A stretch of DNA of 64,000 nt from Cognaticolwellia mytili (GCF_002104475.1 NZ_NBOF01000007.1:62001-126000); one strand, 5' to 3'. Counted from the first letter of the stretch, positions 9,680-18,561 are shown. Numbers and translations: made by a program. The notes: generated by a model from the letters alone, not told the origin.

Positions 9680-11416
9680 CTAGTGATCGTGTGCTGCACC
9701 TGCGCCGTGAGGAATGCGCATATTATCAACCATTTGTTGAATATGAGCTGGCGCTGGTCCTGTTGATTTCAATACAGTAAACGCTACTGCAAAGTTAACC
9801 AAAGCACCAACTGAACCAAAGGCATTTGGTGAAATTCCAAAGAACCAGTTAGGCTCCATATCGCCTAGAAATGAGCTAGGTGCATAAAACATAATACCTT
9901 TGTGTTGGAACACATACAGCATAGTTACACCGATACCTGAGATCATACCTGCAACGGCAGCTTTACCACTCATTTTCTTAGAGAATATCCCCATCATTAG
10001 CGCTGGGAATATTGATGATGCAGCTAAACCAAATGCTAGCGCCACCGTCCCTGCAGCAAAGCCAGGCGGATTTAAACCAAGCCAACCTGCAACTATGATG
10101 GATAATGTCATTACTACTCGTCCGGCAAGCAATTCATTTTTCTCTGACATGTCTGGCGTTAATATACCTTTCATCAAATCATGAGAAATAGAGGACGAAA
10201 TAGCTAATAGTAAACCGGCTGCCGTTGACAACGCAGCAGCTAAACCACCGGCGGCAACAAGTGCAATTACCCAGTTAGGTAGGTTCGCAATCGCCGGGTT
10301 AGCTAGTACCATAATGTCACGGTCAACTTTAACCATTTCATTGGTAGCTTTGTCTGCAGTGTATTGAACTTTGCCATCACCATTCTTTTCTTCATATTTC
10401 AATAAACCGGTTTTTTCCCAGTCTTTAAACCATTGTGGACGTTCAGAATATTCCATATTCTGACCTGCTGCAGGTTCAATAGTATTCATTAAGTTCAAGC
10501 GTGCCATTGCGCCAACTGCCGGAGCAACCGTATATAGCAATGCGATGAAAACTAAAGCGTAACCTGCTGACTGACGTGCTGCTTTTACTGAAGGTACAGT
10601 GAAGAAGCGCATAATAACGTGTGGTAAACCTGCAGTACCAATCATCAGAGACATGGTATAAGCAAACATATTTACTGTGCCGCCCATGTTATCAGTGGTG
10701 TACTCTTTAAAGCCAAGATCTGTTACTACCATATCTAGCTTATCAAGCAAGTAAACACCGCTACCATCGGCTAATGTAGAGCCTAAGCCTAGTTGTGGAA
10801 TTGGGTTACCCGTTAATTGTAGAGAAATAAACACAGCTGGAATTGTATAAGCAAAGATCAATACACAATACTGAGCAATTTGCGTGTAAGTAATACCCTT
10901 CATACCACCCAATACCGCATATACCCATACCACGAACATACCGATATAAAGGCCTAAATCATAATCAACTTCTAAGAAGCGAGAGAAGGCAACACCTACG
11001 CCTTTCATTTGACCAATGATATAAGTTAATGACGCTATGATTAAACAAATAACGGCGACTACACGTGCTGTTTTAGAATAATAGCGGTCAAAAATAAATT
11101 CAGGTACCGTAAATTTACCATGCTTACGCATGTAAGGAGCAAGTAACATGGCGAGTAATACATAACCGCCCGTCCAACCCATCAAGAATACTGAGCCACC
11201 GTAACCTAAAAATGAAATCATCCCGGCCATTGAAATAAATGAAGCAGCACTCATCCAATCGGCACCAATTGCCATACCATTTTGCATTGGCGTTACACCG
11301 CCACCTGCAACATAGAAGTCACTGGTAGAACCGGCTCTTGCCCACCAGGCAATGCCGAAATAAACGGCAAAAGAACCAAATACCGCAATGTATGTATAGA
11401 GTTTTAACTCATCCAT
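9680..11416 (-). CDS. Sodium:solute symporter large subunit, ActP-like
   Basis: This 578-residue, roughly 13-helix membrane transporter belongs to the SSS family. Its sequence (SIVVAG, KAAVAGMISG, ISHDLMKG and a C-terminal His-containing tail) fits the two-component branch defined by Vibrio VC_2705, which pairs with a small DUF4212 subunit. The likely substrates are acetate or other short carboxylates taken up with sodium. ATG 11416 overlaps the small-subunit stop (TAATG), and GGAGGA lies six bases upstream, so translation is coupled. Position in the CrbS/CrbR-like cluster supports carboxylate uptake; substrate identity is inferred. Confidence 0.9.
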   Translation of the reverse strand: MDELKLYTYIAVFGSFAVYFGIAWWARAGSTSDFYVAGGGVTPMQNGMAIGADWMSAASFISMAGMISFLGYGGSVFLMGWTGGYVLLAMLLAPYMRKHGKFTVPEFIFDRYYSKTARVVAVICLIIASLTYIIGQMKGVGVAFSRFLEVDYDLGLYIGMFVVWVYAVLGGMKGITYTQIAQYCVLIFAYTIPAVFISLQLTGNPIPQLGLGSTLADGSGVYLLDKLDMVVTDLGFKEYTTDNMGGTVNMFAYTMSLMIGTAGLPHVIMRFFTVPSVKAARQSAGYALVFIALLYTVAPAVGAMARLNLMNTIEPAAGQNMEYSERPQWFKDWEKTGLLKYEEKNGDGKVQYTADKATNEMVKVDRDIMVLANPAIANLPNWVIALVAAGGLAAALSTAAGLLLAISSSISHDLMKGILTPDMSEKNELLAGRVVMTLSIIVAGWLGLNPPGFAAGTVALAFGLAASSIFPALMMGIFSKKMSGKAAVAGMISGIGVTMLYVFQHKGIMFYAPSSFLGDMEPNWFFGISPNAFGSVGALVNFAVAFTVLKSTGPAPAHIQQMVDNMRIPHGAGAAHDH

Positions 11417-11670
11417 TATGATTCCTCCACATCGTATTTTTGATCAAGTTCGTTCATCTTTTTGGTATACCAAAAAACTAAACCAACAAATGTATAAATT
11501 GAGCCTTGTTGTGCAAACCAGAAACCTAGTTTGTAGCCTCCGAGACGTATCGCATTTAATGGTTCTACAAGCAGTAAACCAAAACCAAATGAAACCACGA
11601 ACCAGACAGCAAGACATATAAATATTAGGCGCAGATTTTCTGACCAATATGTTGCATTACCTTCCATCAT
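11416..11670 (-). CDS. Sodium:solute symporter small subunit (DUF4212)
   Basis: This 84-residue protein has two hydrophobic helices (about 12-35 and 52-70) around the conserved GFGLLLVEPLN and GFWFAQQGSIYTFV segments, which are diagnostic of the DUF4212 family. Family members are always found next to a VC_2705-type symporter and are thought to be its small subunit. AGGAGA precedes two adjacent ATGs (11670 and 11667). It is the first gene of the operon, and its promoter shares the 313-base region with the divergent DUF294 gene, where a conserved regulatory site lies. Confidence 0.92.
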   Translation of the reverse strand: MMEGNATYWSENLRLIFICLAVWFVVSFGFGLLLVEPLNAIRLGGYKLGFWFAQQGSIYTFVGLVFWYTKKMNELDQKYDVEES

Positions 11671-11983
11671 TCTCTCCTAGCAATTGTTCCTAATAAGCTT
11701 TTTGCTTAATTAGGCATAGCGTTTTATGATTTTTATACGCTTTCACCTGTTGTTTAAAGAGAGGTTGACTATTAATTAGACCTGTTAGTTTTACCAACAT
11801 ATGGTAAATAAATACTTAACCTACTCTAGGTACCACACTAGCAACCTTTTTTAGACGCTCCTATTAAACTTTAGTCTAGGAGTTATGTGAAACAGTTGAC
11901 TTAACCGTGACAATTGCCCTAAATACAAGCAACAAACTTATTCTATAACCGTCACTGGCGGAATATTTATTTGAGATATTGTA
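11671..11983. promoter_or_regulatory. Divergent promoter region, symporter / DUF294
   Basis: This 313-base gap feeds two divergent units. It contains the conserved ACTTTAG site (11863-11880) and a related fragment, TTTTTTAGACGC, near 11847-11858. I could not place either promoter with certainty. Confidence 0.5.
11863..11880 (+). promoter_or_regulatory. ACTTTAG-type conserved site, copy 3
   Basis: ATTAAACTTTAGTCTAGG lies about 104-121 bases before the DUF294 gene and 193-210 before the symporter small-subunit gene. It matches the sites upstream of the response regulator (2124-2147) and the hybrid kinase (6462-6480). Confidence 0.6.
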
Positions 11984-13825
11984 ATGGACTCAGCACTCAC
12001 CGAAATTAGCGAATTTGTACAAGCGATACCGCCATTGGATTTATTACCAAGCAAACTCATTGAACAAATAGTCAAAGAAATCAATATTTGTTATGTGCGT
12101 AGAGGGCAGCTGTTGCCACCACAGGGGATCAGCGATGAAAATATCTATATTTTACGCAAAGGTGCTTTAAGCTATGCCACTAATGACAACGAGCTATTAG
12201 GTAAATACGGTGAAGGCGATATTTGTACGGTTTTCTGTCTCGGTAATGATGAGCATATAAAAGTTTCAACCGATGAAGATACTTTGCTGTATAGCATTTG
12301 TTATAAAATTTTTGCGCAGTTAGTAAACGAACATCCTGATGTTATTGCCTTCTTTCATCAAACGTCTGAGCAGCGACTTAATAAAAAAATGCTGCAAGTT
12401 AATGAAGATGCCATTCTAAATTCCTCACTATTAAATAGCTCTATCGCTAACTTTTACCATAGCCCAGTAGTAACTGTTGCCCCTGAAACTAGCATCCAAC
12501 AAGCAGCAATTTTGATGACCGAACGAGGATTCTCTTGCTTAGTCATTGCGCAGAATAATAACCCGCTAGGCATTGTCACTGACAAGGATATTCGTCGTCG
12601 CTGCGTTGCACAAGGACTCGATATTTCTCAACCAGTTAGTAAAATCATGACCAGCGACATGACCACCATCGACATTAAAAATAACGCCTATGACGCTTTA
12701 ATGATGATGACCCAAAAGCATATCCATCACTTACCTGTTACCGCCAATAACCAGCTAAAGGGCATGGTCACAGTAACAGATCTAATGAATAACGAAGGTC
12801 AAAATGCCGTTAATATTACCAGTGTCATTCATAAAGCAAAATCGGTTAGCGAATTATGCGAAATCAGTAAAATGATACCTAAATTGCAAATTCGCATGGC
12901 TAAGTTAGGCACTACAGCCGATCACGTAGGTAAAAGTATTAGCGCTATCACTATGGCTTTTACCATCCGACTAATTGAAATGGCAGAAAAACTGTTAGGA
13001 CCAGCGCCTGTTCCCTATGCATGGTTAGCAGCAGGCTCACAAGCAAGACAAGAACAATTCGCTCACTCCGACCAAGACAATGCGCTGATCATTTCAAACA
13101 ATATGCAGCCGCAGCATAGCTACTGGTTTAAAGATTTAGCCACTTTTGTTTCTGATGGTCTAGCGTCTTGTGGCTTTATCTACTGCCCAGGCGAAGTTAT
13201 GGCAACTAATGAAAAATGGTGTCAAACACAATCACAGTGGTCGAAGTATTTTGCCAAGTGGATCAATACTCCTGATCCAAAAGCACTATTACATTGCAGT
13301 GTTTTTTTTGATTTAAGCACAGTTTATGGTGATAGCCGCTTACTTGACGAAGTACGAATGAAAATGCTGCAAACAACACAACGTAGCACACTATTTATTG
13401 CGCATTTATCGCGTAACGCACTAAATTTAAGGCCTCCTTTAGGTTTTTTTCGCGACTTTGTCTTAATTCAAGACGGCGAAAACAAGGCGACTTTAGATTT
13501 AAAACACAACGGCATTGCACCGATAGTCGATTTAGCACGCATTTATGCACTGTCAGAAGGTATAGCATCAGTGAATACCATTGAACGTTTGCAACAAGCA
13601 GCAGGCACACCATCTTTAACTAAGGCATCAGCGGCAAACCTTATCGACGCTTATGAATTTTTAAGTATGCTGCGCATGGAACATCAAGCAAAAAAACTGC
13701 AGCAAGGAGAGCAACCGAATAACTACTTACCGCCGAAAGAAATCTCTAAGCTTGAACGTGAACACCTAAAAGACGCCTTTAAAGTGATAAAAACCATGCA
13801 AGACAGCCGTCAGTCAACTTTGTAG
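11984..13825 (+). CDS. CBS-domain nucleotidyltransferase, DUF294 family
   Basis: The 613-residue protein has a cyclic-nucleotide-binding-like domain (about 15-130), a tandem CBS pair (about 155-275), a DUF294 nucleotidyltransferase domain and a helical C-terminal domain (about 450-610). The transferase motif GSQARQEQ at 351 is followed by Asp363-x-Asp365 in SDQDNAL, so the catalytic site looks intact. Related proteins sit beside acetate permease genes in many proteobacteria and are often described as signal-transduction proteins; GlnD-like uridylylation is a structural analogy. It begins the plus-strand half of the acetate module; the exonuclease gene follows after 15 bases. Confidence 0.88.
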   Translation: MDSALTEISEFVQAIPPLDLLPSKLIEQIVKEINICYVRRGQLLPPQGISDENIYILRKGALSYATNDNELLGKYGEGDICTVFCLGNDEHIKVSTDEDTLLYSICYKIFAQLVNEHPDVIAFFHQTSEQRLNKKMLQVNEDAILNSSLLNSSIANFYHSPVVTVAPETSIQQAAILMTERGFSCLVIAQNNNPLGIVTDKDIRRRCVAQGLDISQPVSKIMTSDMTTIDIKNNAYDALMMMTQKHIHHLPVTANNQLKGMVTVTDLMNNEGQNAVNITSVIHKAKSVSELCEISKMIPKLQIRMAKLGTTADHVGKSISAITMAFTIRLIEMAEKLLGPAPVPYAWLAAGSQARQEQFAHSDQDNALIISNNMQPQHSYWFKDLATFVSDGLASCGFIYCPGEVMATNEKWCQTQSQWSKYFAKWINTPDPKALLHCSVFFDLSTVYGDSRLLDEVRMKMLQTTQRSTLFIAHLSRNALNLRPPLGFFRDFVLIQDGENKATLDLKHNGIAPIVDLARIYALSEGIASVNTIERLQQAAGTPSLTKASAANLIDAYEFLSMLRMEHQAKKLQQGEQPNNYLPPKEISKLEREHLKDAFKVIKTMQDSRQSTL

Positions 13826-13840
13826 CAATAGACCATAATT

Positions 13841-14539
13841 ATGCTTAATCATCATCCCCTAACTCGCTGGATACTCGGCTATGAAGCACAACGCAAACGC
13901 ATGTTAAAAAAGGCATCGCACGGCCCTTTACGTGATTTCCTTGCTGTGCCTTTTCCTGCACTCAATACACCATTTGAGCAAATACCTATTTTGGCGGTAG
14001 ATTTTGAAACTACGGGTTTAGATGCTATCGCTGATAAATTGCTCAGCGTTGGCTGCGTCGATCTTTTTCATCATCAAATAAAGCTTGGCAGTAGTTACCA
14101 TGAAATTATTAATTCAAAAGGTCGGTTAAAAGCAGATAACGTCACCATCCATCAAATCACTGATGATCAAAAAGACCAAGGAAAACCTTTAGCTGAAGTG
14201 ATAGAACAGTTACTTAAGCGCTTAGCTGGCAAAGTGATGTTAGTGCATTTTTCTCGTATCGAACGGCAGTTTTTACGACAAGCTTGCTTAGAGCTTTATG
14301 GCATGGCACCACCATTACCGATGATCGATACGCTAGTTGTGGCGAAAAAAAGGCTCGATAAAAGAGATGTCGCTTATGATCCTTCCGAATTAAGGCTGTC
14401 AGCATTAAGAGCCAACTACGGCTTTCCTGATCACTATGCTCACAATGCACTTAACGACGCCATTGCAACCGCTGAGTTACTACTAGCACAAGTAAATGAA
14501 CGTGGCGAAAACATGACATTACGACAACTAATTTTATAA
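13841..14539 (+). CDS. DnaQ-like 3'-5' exonuclease
   Basis: The 232-residue protein has a DEDD exonuclease fold: ExoI DFETTGLD (Asp54, Glu56), an ExoII region around VMLVHFSRIERQFL, and ExoIII HNALNDAIATAEL with a His before the Asp, which makes it DEDDh type. The N-terminal 40 residues (HPLTRWILGYEAQRKRML) are typical of the family member that follows the DUF294 gene in acetate clusters. It is probably co-transcribed with the upstream gene, 15 bases away. A role in DNA proofreading is possible but unproven; why it travels with acetate genes is unknown. Confidence 0.88.
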   Translation: MLNHHPLTRWILGYEAQRKRMLKKASHGPLRDFLAVPFPALNTPFEQIPILAVDFETTGLDAIADKLLSVGCVDLFHHQIKLGSSYHEIINSKGRLKADNVTIHQITDDQKDQGKPLAEVIEQLLKRLAGKVMLVHFSRIERQFLRQACLELYGMAPPLPMIDTLVVAKKRLDKRDVAYDPSELRLSALRANYGFPDHYAHNALNDAIATAELLLAQVNERGENMTLRQLIL

Positions 14540-14678
14540 ATTAACCCTTTAACACACTATAAATACAGAGAAAAAATCAAGAACATTCATTTGCTTTTGC
14601 CGCTTTAAACACTTAAGTTACCTTGAAATTAAATTTTTTAATGTTATATCAAGCAATTAAAGTAAAGGTATATTGGCC

Positions 14679-15770
14679 ATGTTAACTCGTTATAAAAGCT
14701 TTTTACTGGTCATTTCACTATTACTACTAACATCGTGTTCGTCGGCAGAACATCAAGAAGCCCTGCGGTTATACGAAATAGCCAAGGCAAATAACAACAT
14801 TCATCAGTTAACTACCGCATTAAGTACGCTAACGAAATTGTCACCTGAAGAATATCAGGCCGAATTTACTAAAGTGGCAAAGGCCAAAAAGCAACTTGAG
14901 CAAGCACAGCACGCTCAAACTCAAGGCAATGATTATGAGGCTTACCTTGCTAGTCATAATTCTTATCGAAGTGTTCCTAGTAACGACAGTAAAAAAATTC
15001 TCATTAGTTCAGGTAAAGAATTATTACCGATACTAAAAACTCAGTTAGCCATAGATAAATCATTTCAGTATCGTCCTAAAAAGCTAACGACATTATTTGA
15101 AGCCTATAGCCAATTACCAATCACGCATTGGGATTTAATCAAGGTAAATAATACCGTAGAACAGCTAAGTAGAGCGGTTATTGAGCTAGATAAGGCGCTT
15201 AGTTTGATTGCAGGTGAGGCGAAAAATACTGAAATACCTGAGATTTCACTATGGCAAAATACCATGGAAAGCCAATTAATGGTGGTTGTGCAAACCCGAA
15301 ATTATTTTGCCAATTTAGCGCGTTATCGCAGCGCTAACGAATTGGCTAATTTAAATCAAGCGCTTAGCGCTGAAAGCAAAAAATTACTATCTCTCGTTCG
15401 GCCTAAATTTGCACAAGAGTCTATGAGTAAAGCTTTTCAACAAGCAAATAACCAATATGCTCCGTTTCAAAACCTAATCGCCAATATTTCTTTAGCGGAA
15501 AACTTAAGTAAGAAAGACATACACATTAGTTGGTATGAAAACTGGCACAGCATTGAAAAAGCAACGTTAGCGCCTAAAGGTGAATTTGAACATTATCCTG
15601 CAGAGAGTAAAAAAAGAGCTAAGCAACTTGATAGTTACTTAAACAAGAGCAACATCAGTATCCCTTCACTAACCGATAGCTTTGAAAATCAAACAGCTTT
15701 AAGCCAAAAGCTGCCTCAACTTATGAGACTTACCGACAAGTTAAAAGAAGACAAAGCATTACTGTTATAA
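14679..15770 (+). CDS. Hypothetical lipoprotein
   Basis: This 363-residue protein begins with a lipoprotein signal (hydrophobic LLVISLLLLTSC, lipobox LTSC with Cys19). The mature part is strongly helical, with heptad-like stretches such as KAKKQLEQAQHAQTQ, and may contain degenerate TPR-like helices. I do not recognise a family. ATG 14679 is preferred over a TTG two codons upstream because AAAGG lies ten bases before it. It stands alone between the exonuclease gene and the opposing MarC gene. It is likely anchored to a membrane and periplasm-facing. Confidence 0.7.
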   Translation: MLTRYKSFLLVISLLLLTSCSSAEHQEALRLYEIAKANNNIHQLTTALSTLTKLSPEEYQAEFTKVAKAKKQLEQAQHAQTQGNDYEAYLASHNSYRSVPSNDSKKILISSGKELLPILKTQLAIDKSFQYRPKKLTTLFEAYSQLPITHWDLIKVNNTVEQLSRAVIELDKALSLIAGEAKNTEIPEISLWQNTMESQLMVVVQTRNYFANLARYRSANELANLNQALSAESKKLLSLVRPKFAQESMSKAFQQANNQYAPFQNLIANISLAENLSKKDIHISWYENWHSIEKATLAPKGEFEHYPAESKKRAKQLDSYLNKSNISIPSLTDSFENQTALSQKLPQLMRLTDKLKEDKALLL

Positions 15771-15810
15771 ATAACAAACACAGAGTAAACTGTTAAAAAA
15801 TCTTGGCTAA

Positions 15811-16428
15811 TTAAGCGAGGCCATTAGCTACCGCGGTTACGCCAATAATAATCATTTGTGTGCCTATAACCGCAAGAATAAGCCCCATTAAACGAGTCAC
15901 AATGCTAAGCCCTGCTTTACCAATAACTTTTAAAATATTAGCGCTAAAAATAAAACAAAAAAAGGTAATAAAACATAGCAAGGCAAAAACAAAAATGGTG
16001 ATTAGTATACCGGACATTTCCCCTGAAGAAGAATAATTCATCGCCGTTGCAATAGTGCCAGGCCCTGCGAGTAAAGGTACGGCTAACGGTGAAACAGCAA
16101 CATCAGAATCATCATGACTTTCTGACGAGTGCAATTTAGAACCTTGACCGTTAAGCATATGGTAACCAACTAAGAAAACCAATATACCACCGGTAACTCT
16201 TAGAGCTGACAACGTAATACCAAATAATTGAAAAATAGCTTTACCGAGCACCGAAAAACATAGGATCACACAAAAAGTAATAACCAACGCTTTCGCAGCA
16301 ATTTTAACTTGTTCTGCTCTAGTTTTATCACCGACAAGACCAGCAAAAACAGCAGTGTTAGCAATAGGGTTCATAATGGCAAAAAAACCTAGAAATACCG
16401 TCATTGCTTGCGTGTACAAGTCATTCAT
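15811..16428 (-). CDS. MarC/UPF0056 family membrane protein
   Basis: This 205-residue protein has about six hydrophobic segments and the family signatures FFAIMNPIANTAVFAGL near the N-terminus and VPLLAGPGTIATAM in the middle. MarC-family proteins are inner-membrane proteins of unknown function; the old link to multiple antibiotic resistance was not upheld. Length is normal. It converges with the lipoprotein gene at 14679. AGGA lies about 12 bases before the start. Confidence 0.9.
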   Translation of the reverse strand: MNDLYTQAMTVFLGFFAIMNPIANTAVFAGLVGDKTRAEQVKIAAKALVITFCVILCFSVLGKAIFQLFGITLSALRVTGGILVFLVGYHMLNGQGSKLHSSESHDDSDVAVSPLAVPLLAGPGTIATAMNYSSSGEMSGILITIFVFALLCFITFFCFIFSANILKVIGKAGLSIVTRLMGLILAVIGTQMIIIGVTAVANGLA

Positions 16429-16634
16429 AAAATAACAATTCCTAATATTAGGTTGATAAAGAGCGCAAAATCTAGCCGTTGTTAACTCAACTTAATTATT
16501 ACGATACAGCTAATTTTCTACGTTATAGCACTAGCGTCACCATAAGTTATTTTAGTTAAATGCACAAAATTACTTTGTCTGCAGCAAATCTATGAGACAA
16601 TTACAATCTGCAATCACATATTAATGGCGCCAAC

Positions 16635-16871
16635 ATGAAACTTTTAGCTCGTAACCTTTCACGCTCAACAACTGAACAAGAACTCCGTACTTTATTTTCG
16701 GAGCACGGCACTGTTAAGGAATGTACTTTAGTTTTAGATCAAGAGACGGGAAAATCAAAGGGCTTTGCATTCGTTGAAATGCCGGATGAAAAAGAAGCAA
16801 AATTAGCGTTATCTAAACTACATGAAACAAAAGTTTCTAATAATAAAATTCGCGTAAAAATAGCACAGTAA
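16635..16871 (+). CDS. Small RRM-type RNA-binding protein
   Basis: The 78-residue protein is a single RNA recognition motif: RNP2 is LLARNL at the N-terminus and RNP1 is KGFAFVEM near residue 43. Proteins of this type are common in marine gammaproteobacteria and cyanobacteria and resemble cold-responsive RNA-binding proteins. No signal or extra domain is present. It is transcribed alone; a terminator follows at 16896-16931. Confidence 0.93.
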   Translation: MKLLARNLSRSTTEQELRTLFSEHGTVKECTLVLDQETGKSKGFAFVEMPDEKEAKLALSKLHETKVSNNKIRVKIAQ

Positions 16872-16895
16872 TATTATTCAAATTATTGTATAAAG

Positions 16896-16931
16896 AAAAG
16901 CCAGCGTTTTTATGACGTTGGTTCTTTGTTT
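16896..16931 (+). terminator. Intrinsic terminator after the RRM gene
   Basis: CCAGCGT pairs with ACGTTGG (one wobble) around a seven-base loop and is followed by TTCTTTGTTT. Confidence 0.6.
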
Positions 16932-17295
16932 AATAAAATTGCGTCGTGAAATCTATTTTCACATTGATGTGCTTATTTACAATTTTCTCAGGGCATAACA
17001 ACTGTGGCTGCACATCATATTTTAGACTACTAATTACTGAATGAGATTGGCTTCTAATGATCACTTTTGCCCAATGTGATTCTAAATATTACCTATTGAG
17101 TATCAAGTATTATGATTGAAAAGTCGTATTTTCAAAAATGCCACCTTGATTGTATCTCTTTAAAAACGCTCAACCGTAAACGAGATTAATATCAACCGTT
17201 ATGCGCAGTCACACAACATTCTCATTATTTCTGATATTTCACATATAACCAAATAGTTGTATTGTTTATACAATAAATTATTTTAGAGCAAAGGC
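16932..17295. other. Non-coding gap, nothing recognised
   Basis: This 364-base stretch lies between the RRM terminator and the small-RNA promoter. It has no long reading frame, no clear repeat and no strong hairpin that I can see. The last 100 bases are AT-rich and may include upstream promoter elements for the RNA gene. Confidence 0.5.
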
Positions 17296-17325
17296 TTTAC
17301 TTTTATAGAGTTGTTGCTCTATACT
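17296..17325 (+). promoter_or_regulatory. Sigma-70 promoter of small RNA B with internal inverted repeat
   Basis: The -35 is TTTACT (17296-17301) and the -10 is TATACT (17320-17325), with an 18-base spacer. Within it TATAGAG and CTCTATA form a perfect inverted repeat separated by TTGTTG. The same arrangement, with TAGAGTTCTTACTCTA, is seen in the promoter of the second RNA (32519-32548 minus), so the repeat may be an operator. Confidence 0.65.
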
Positions 17326-17331
17326 AAATTT

Positions 17332-17422
17332 GTTCTCGTTAGAGCACCTTGTTGTATTAATTTTGTATTCTAGCTTCCCCAAGCTGACTATGCCGATGGC
17401 CACTTTTGCCATCGGTTTTTTT
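17332..17422 (+). ncRNA. Candidate small RNA B, paralogue of RNA A
   Basis: The inferred transcript is about 91 nt, from seven bases after the -10 to the end of a T7 tract. No open reading frame of note lies between promoter and terminator. It contains a possible 5' hairpin (CTC-GTTA-GAG), an AU-rich core CTTGTTGTATTAATTTTG, a hairpin AGCTT-CCCC-AAGCT with an all-C loop, and a terminator stem CCGATGGC/GCCATCGG. The same order of elements, with clear sequence identity, occurs at 32420-32512 minus. The AU-rich core is a plausible Hfq site and the C-rich loop a plausible Shine-Dalgarno binder; both roles are inferred. I do not recognise a named family. Confidence 0.7.
17393..17422 (+). terminator. 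Intrinsic terminator of small RNA B
   Basis: CCGATGGC and GCCATCGG form a perfect 8-bp stem with loop CACTTTT and a seven-T tail. The nearest upstream plus-strand gene (RRM) already has its own terminator 460 bases earlier. Confidence 0.92.
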
Positions 17423-17605
17423 ATGCCTTAAATATACTTTAGCTACTATGTATTCCCTAGCCGTATTCAAATATAGTGACATTTTCATATTCGAGAATTA
17501 TTCATTACTTTTCCGGTCTATTGTTAGGCAACAATGATTAACGCTAATATTTCTTTCATTGTCTGTACGGTCTGTTAAATGTCCAATGAGCACTAAGGGT
17601 AATTT

Positions 17606-18049
17606 ATGTCATCATATAAAAAATCAAGCCAAGCTATTGCTGCCTTAACGGCTGAACAATATCGCGTTACACAAGAAAGCGGCACTGAACGCCCTTGGAC
17701 TGGCGAATTATTAGAAAATACTGCTATTGGCATTTATGTTGATATTGTTTCAGGTGAACCTTTATTCGCTTCAGCTGATAAATTTGATTCTGGTTGTGGT
17801 TGGCCTAGCTTTAGTAAGCCTATTGAAACCATTAACATTAATGAGATCACCGATGAAACTCACGGCATGGTGCGCACTGAAGTTCGCTCTGTTCATGGTG
17901 ATAGTCACTTAGGCCATGTATTTACAGATGGCCCTGTTGCACAAGGCGGATTACGCTATTGTATTAATTCTGCTTCACTAAAGTTTATTGATCGCAATGA
18001 TATGATTGCTGCAGGTTACGCAGCCTATTTATCACAAGTGGAAGGATAA
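17606..18049 (+). CDS. msrB: Peptide-methionine (R)-S-oxide reductase
   Basis: The 147-residue cytosolic enzyme reduces methionine-R-sulfoxide in proteins. Conserved motifs are [14 protein letters not shown] and the catalytic GLRYCIN. The two CxxC zinc pairs of E. coli MsrB are missing: the first region reads [10 protein letters not shown] and the second [11 protein letters not shown]. It is therefore the zinc-free form. AAGGG lies seven bases before ATG. msrA follows after four bases, so the pair repairs both sulfoxide diastereomers from one transcript. Confidence 0.94.
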   Translation: MSSYKKSSQAIAALTAEQYRVTQESGTERPWTGELLENTAIGIYVDIVSGEPLFASADKFDSGCGWPSFSKPIETININEITDETHGMVRTEVRSVHGDSHLGHVFTDGPVAQGGLRYCINSASLKFIDRNDMIAAGYAAYLSQVEG

Positions 18050-18053
18050 AGTT

Positions 18054-18548
18054 ATGGCTATCGAACGAGCAGTTTTAGCAGGCGGTTGTTTCTGGGGCAT
18101 GCAAGATTTGATTCGCAAGCTACCTGGCGTTATAGAAACACGTGTTGGTTATACCGGTGGCAGTGTTGAAAATGCTAATTACCATAATCAAGGCGATCAC
18201 GCAGAAGGCATAGAAATTCTCTTTGAAAATACAATGATCGGGTATCGAAAAATTTTAGCATTCTTTTTTCAAATACATGATCCAACTACAAAAAATCAGC
18301 AAGGCAATGATAGGGGAAGTAAATATCGTTCCGCTATTTACTATACAAGTGCCGAGCAAAGAACTATCGCTGAAAAAACTATTGTTGATATAGATGCTTC
18401 AGGGTTGTGGCCAGGTAAAGTGGTAACAGAAATTGCTCCGACGGGAGAGTTTTGGCAAGCTGAGACAGAGCATCAAGATTATTTACAGCACGTGCCTTAT
18501 GGTTACACGTGCCATTTCCCAAGACCTGATTGGGTATTACCAGAATAA
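18054..18548 (+). CDS. msrA: Peptide-methionine (S)-S-oxide reductase
   Basis: This 164-residue enzyme carries the MsrA active-site motif GGCFWGM at residues 11-17 and family segments RVGYTGG and [19 protein letters not shown]. It reduces methionine-S-sulfoxide. A longer frame starts inside msrB, but ATG 18054 is the natural start, with AAGGAT at 18042-18047. It is shorter than E. coli MsrA (212) but normal for this subclass. It is in an operon with msrB. Confidence 0.94.
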   Translation: MAIERAVLAGGCFWGMQDLIRKLPGVIETRVGYTGGSVENANYHNQGDHAEGIEILFENTMIGYRKILAFFFQIHDPTTKNQQGNDRGSKYRSAIYYTSAEQRTIAEKTIVDIDASGLWPGKVVTEIAPTGEFWQAETEHQDYLQHVPYGYTCHFPRPDWVLPE

Positions 18549-18561
18549 TAAACTATTGTTC

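Noticed and set aside
17393-17422. Terminator as the end of the RRM gene transcript
   Set aside because: The RRM gene already has a terminator at 16896-16931, and a good promoter with the right spacing to a short transcript lies in between.
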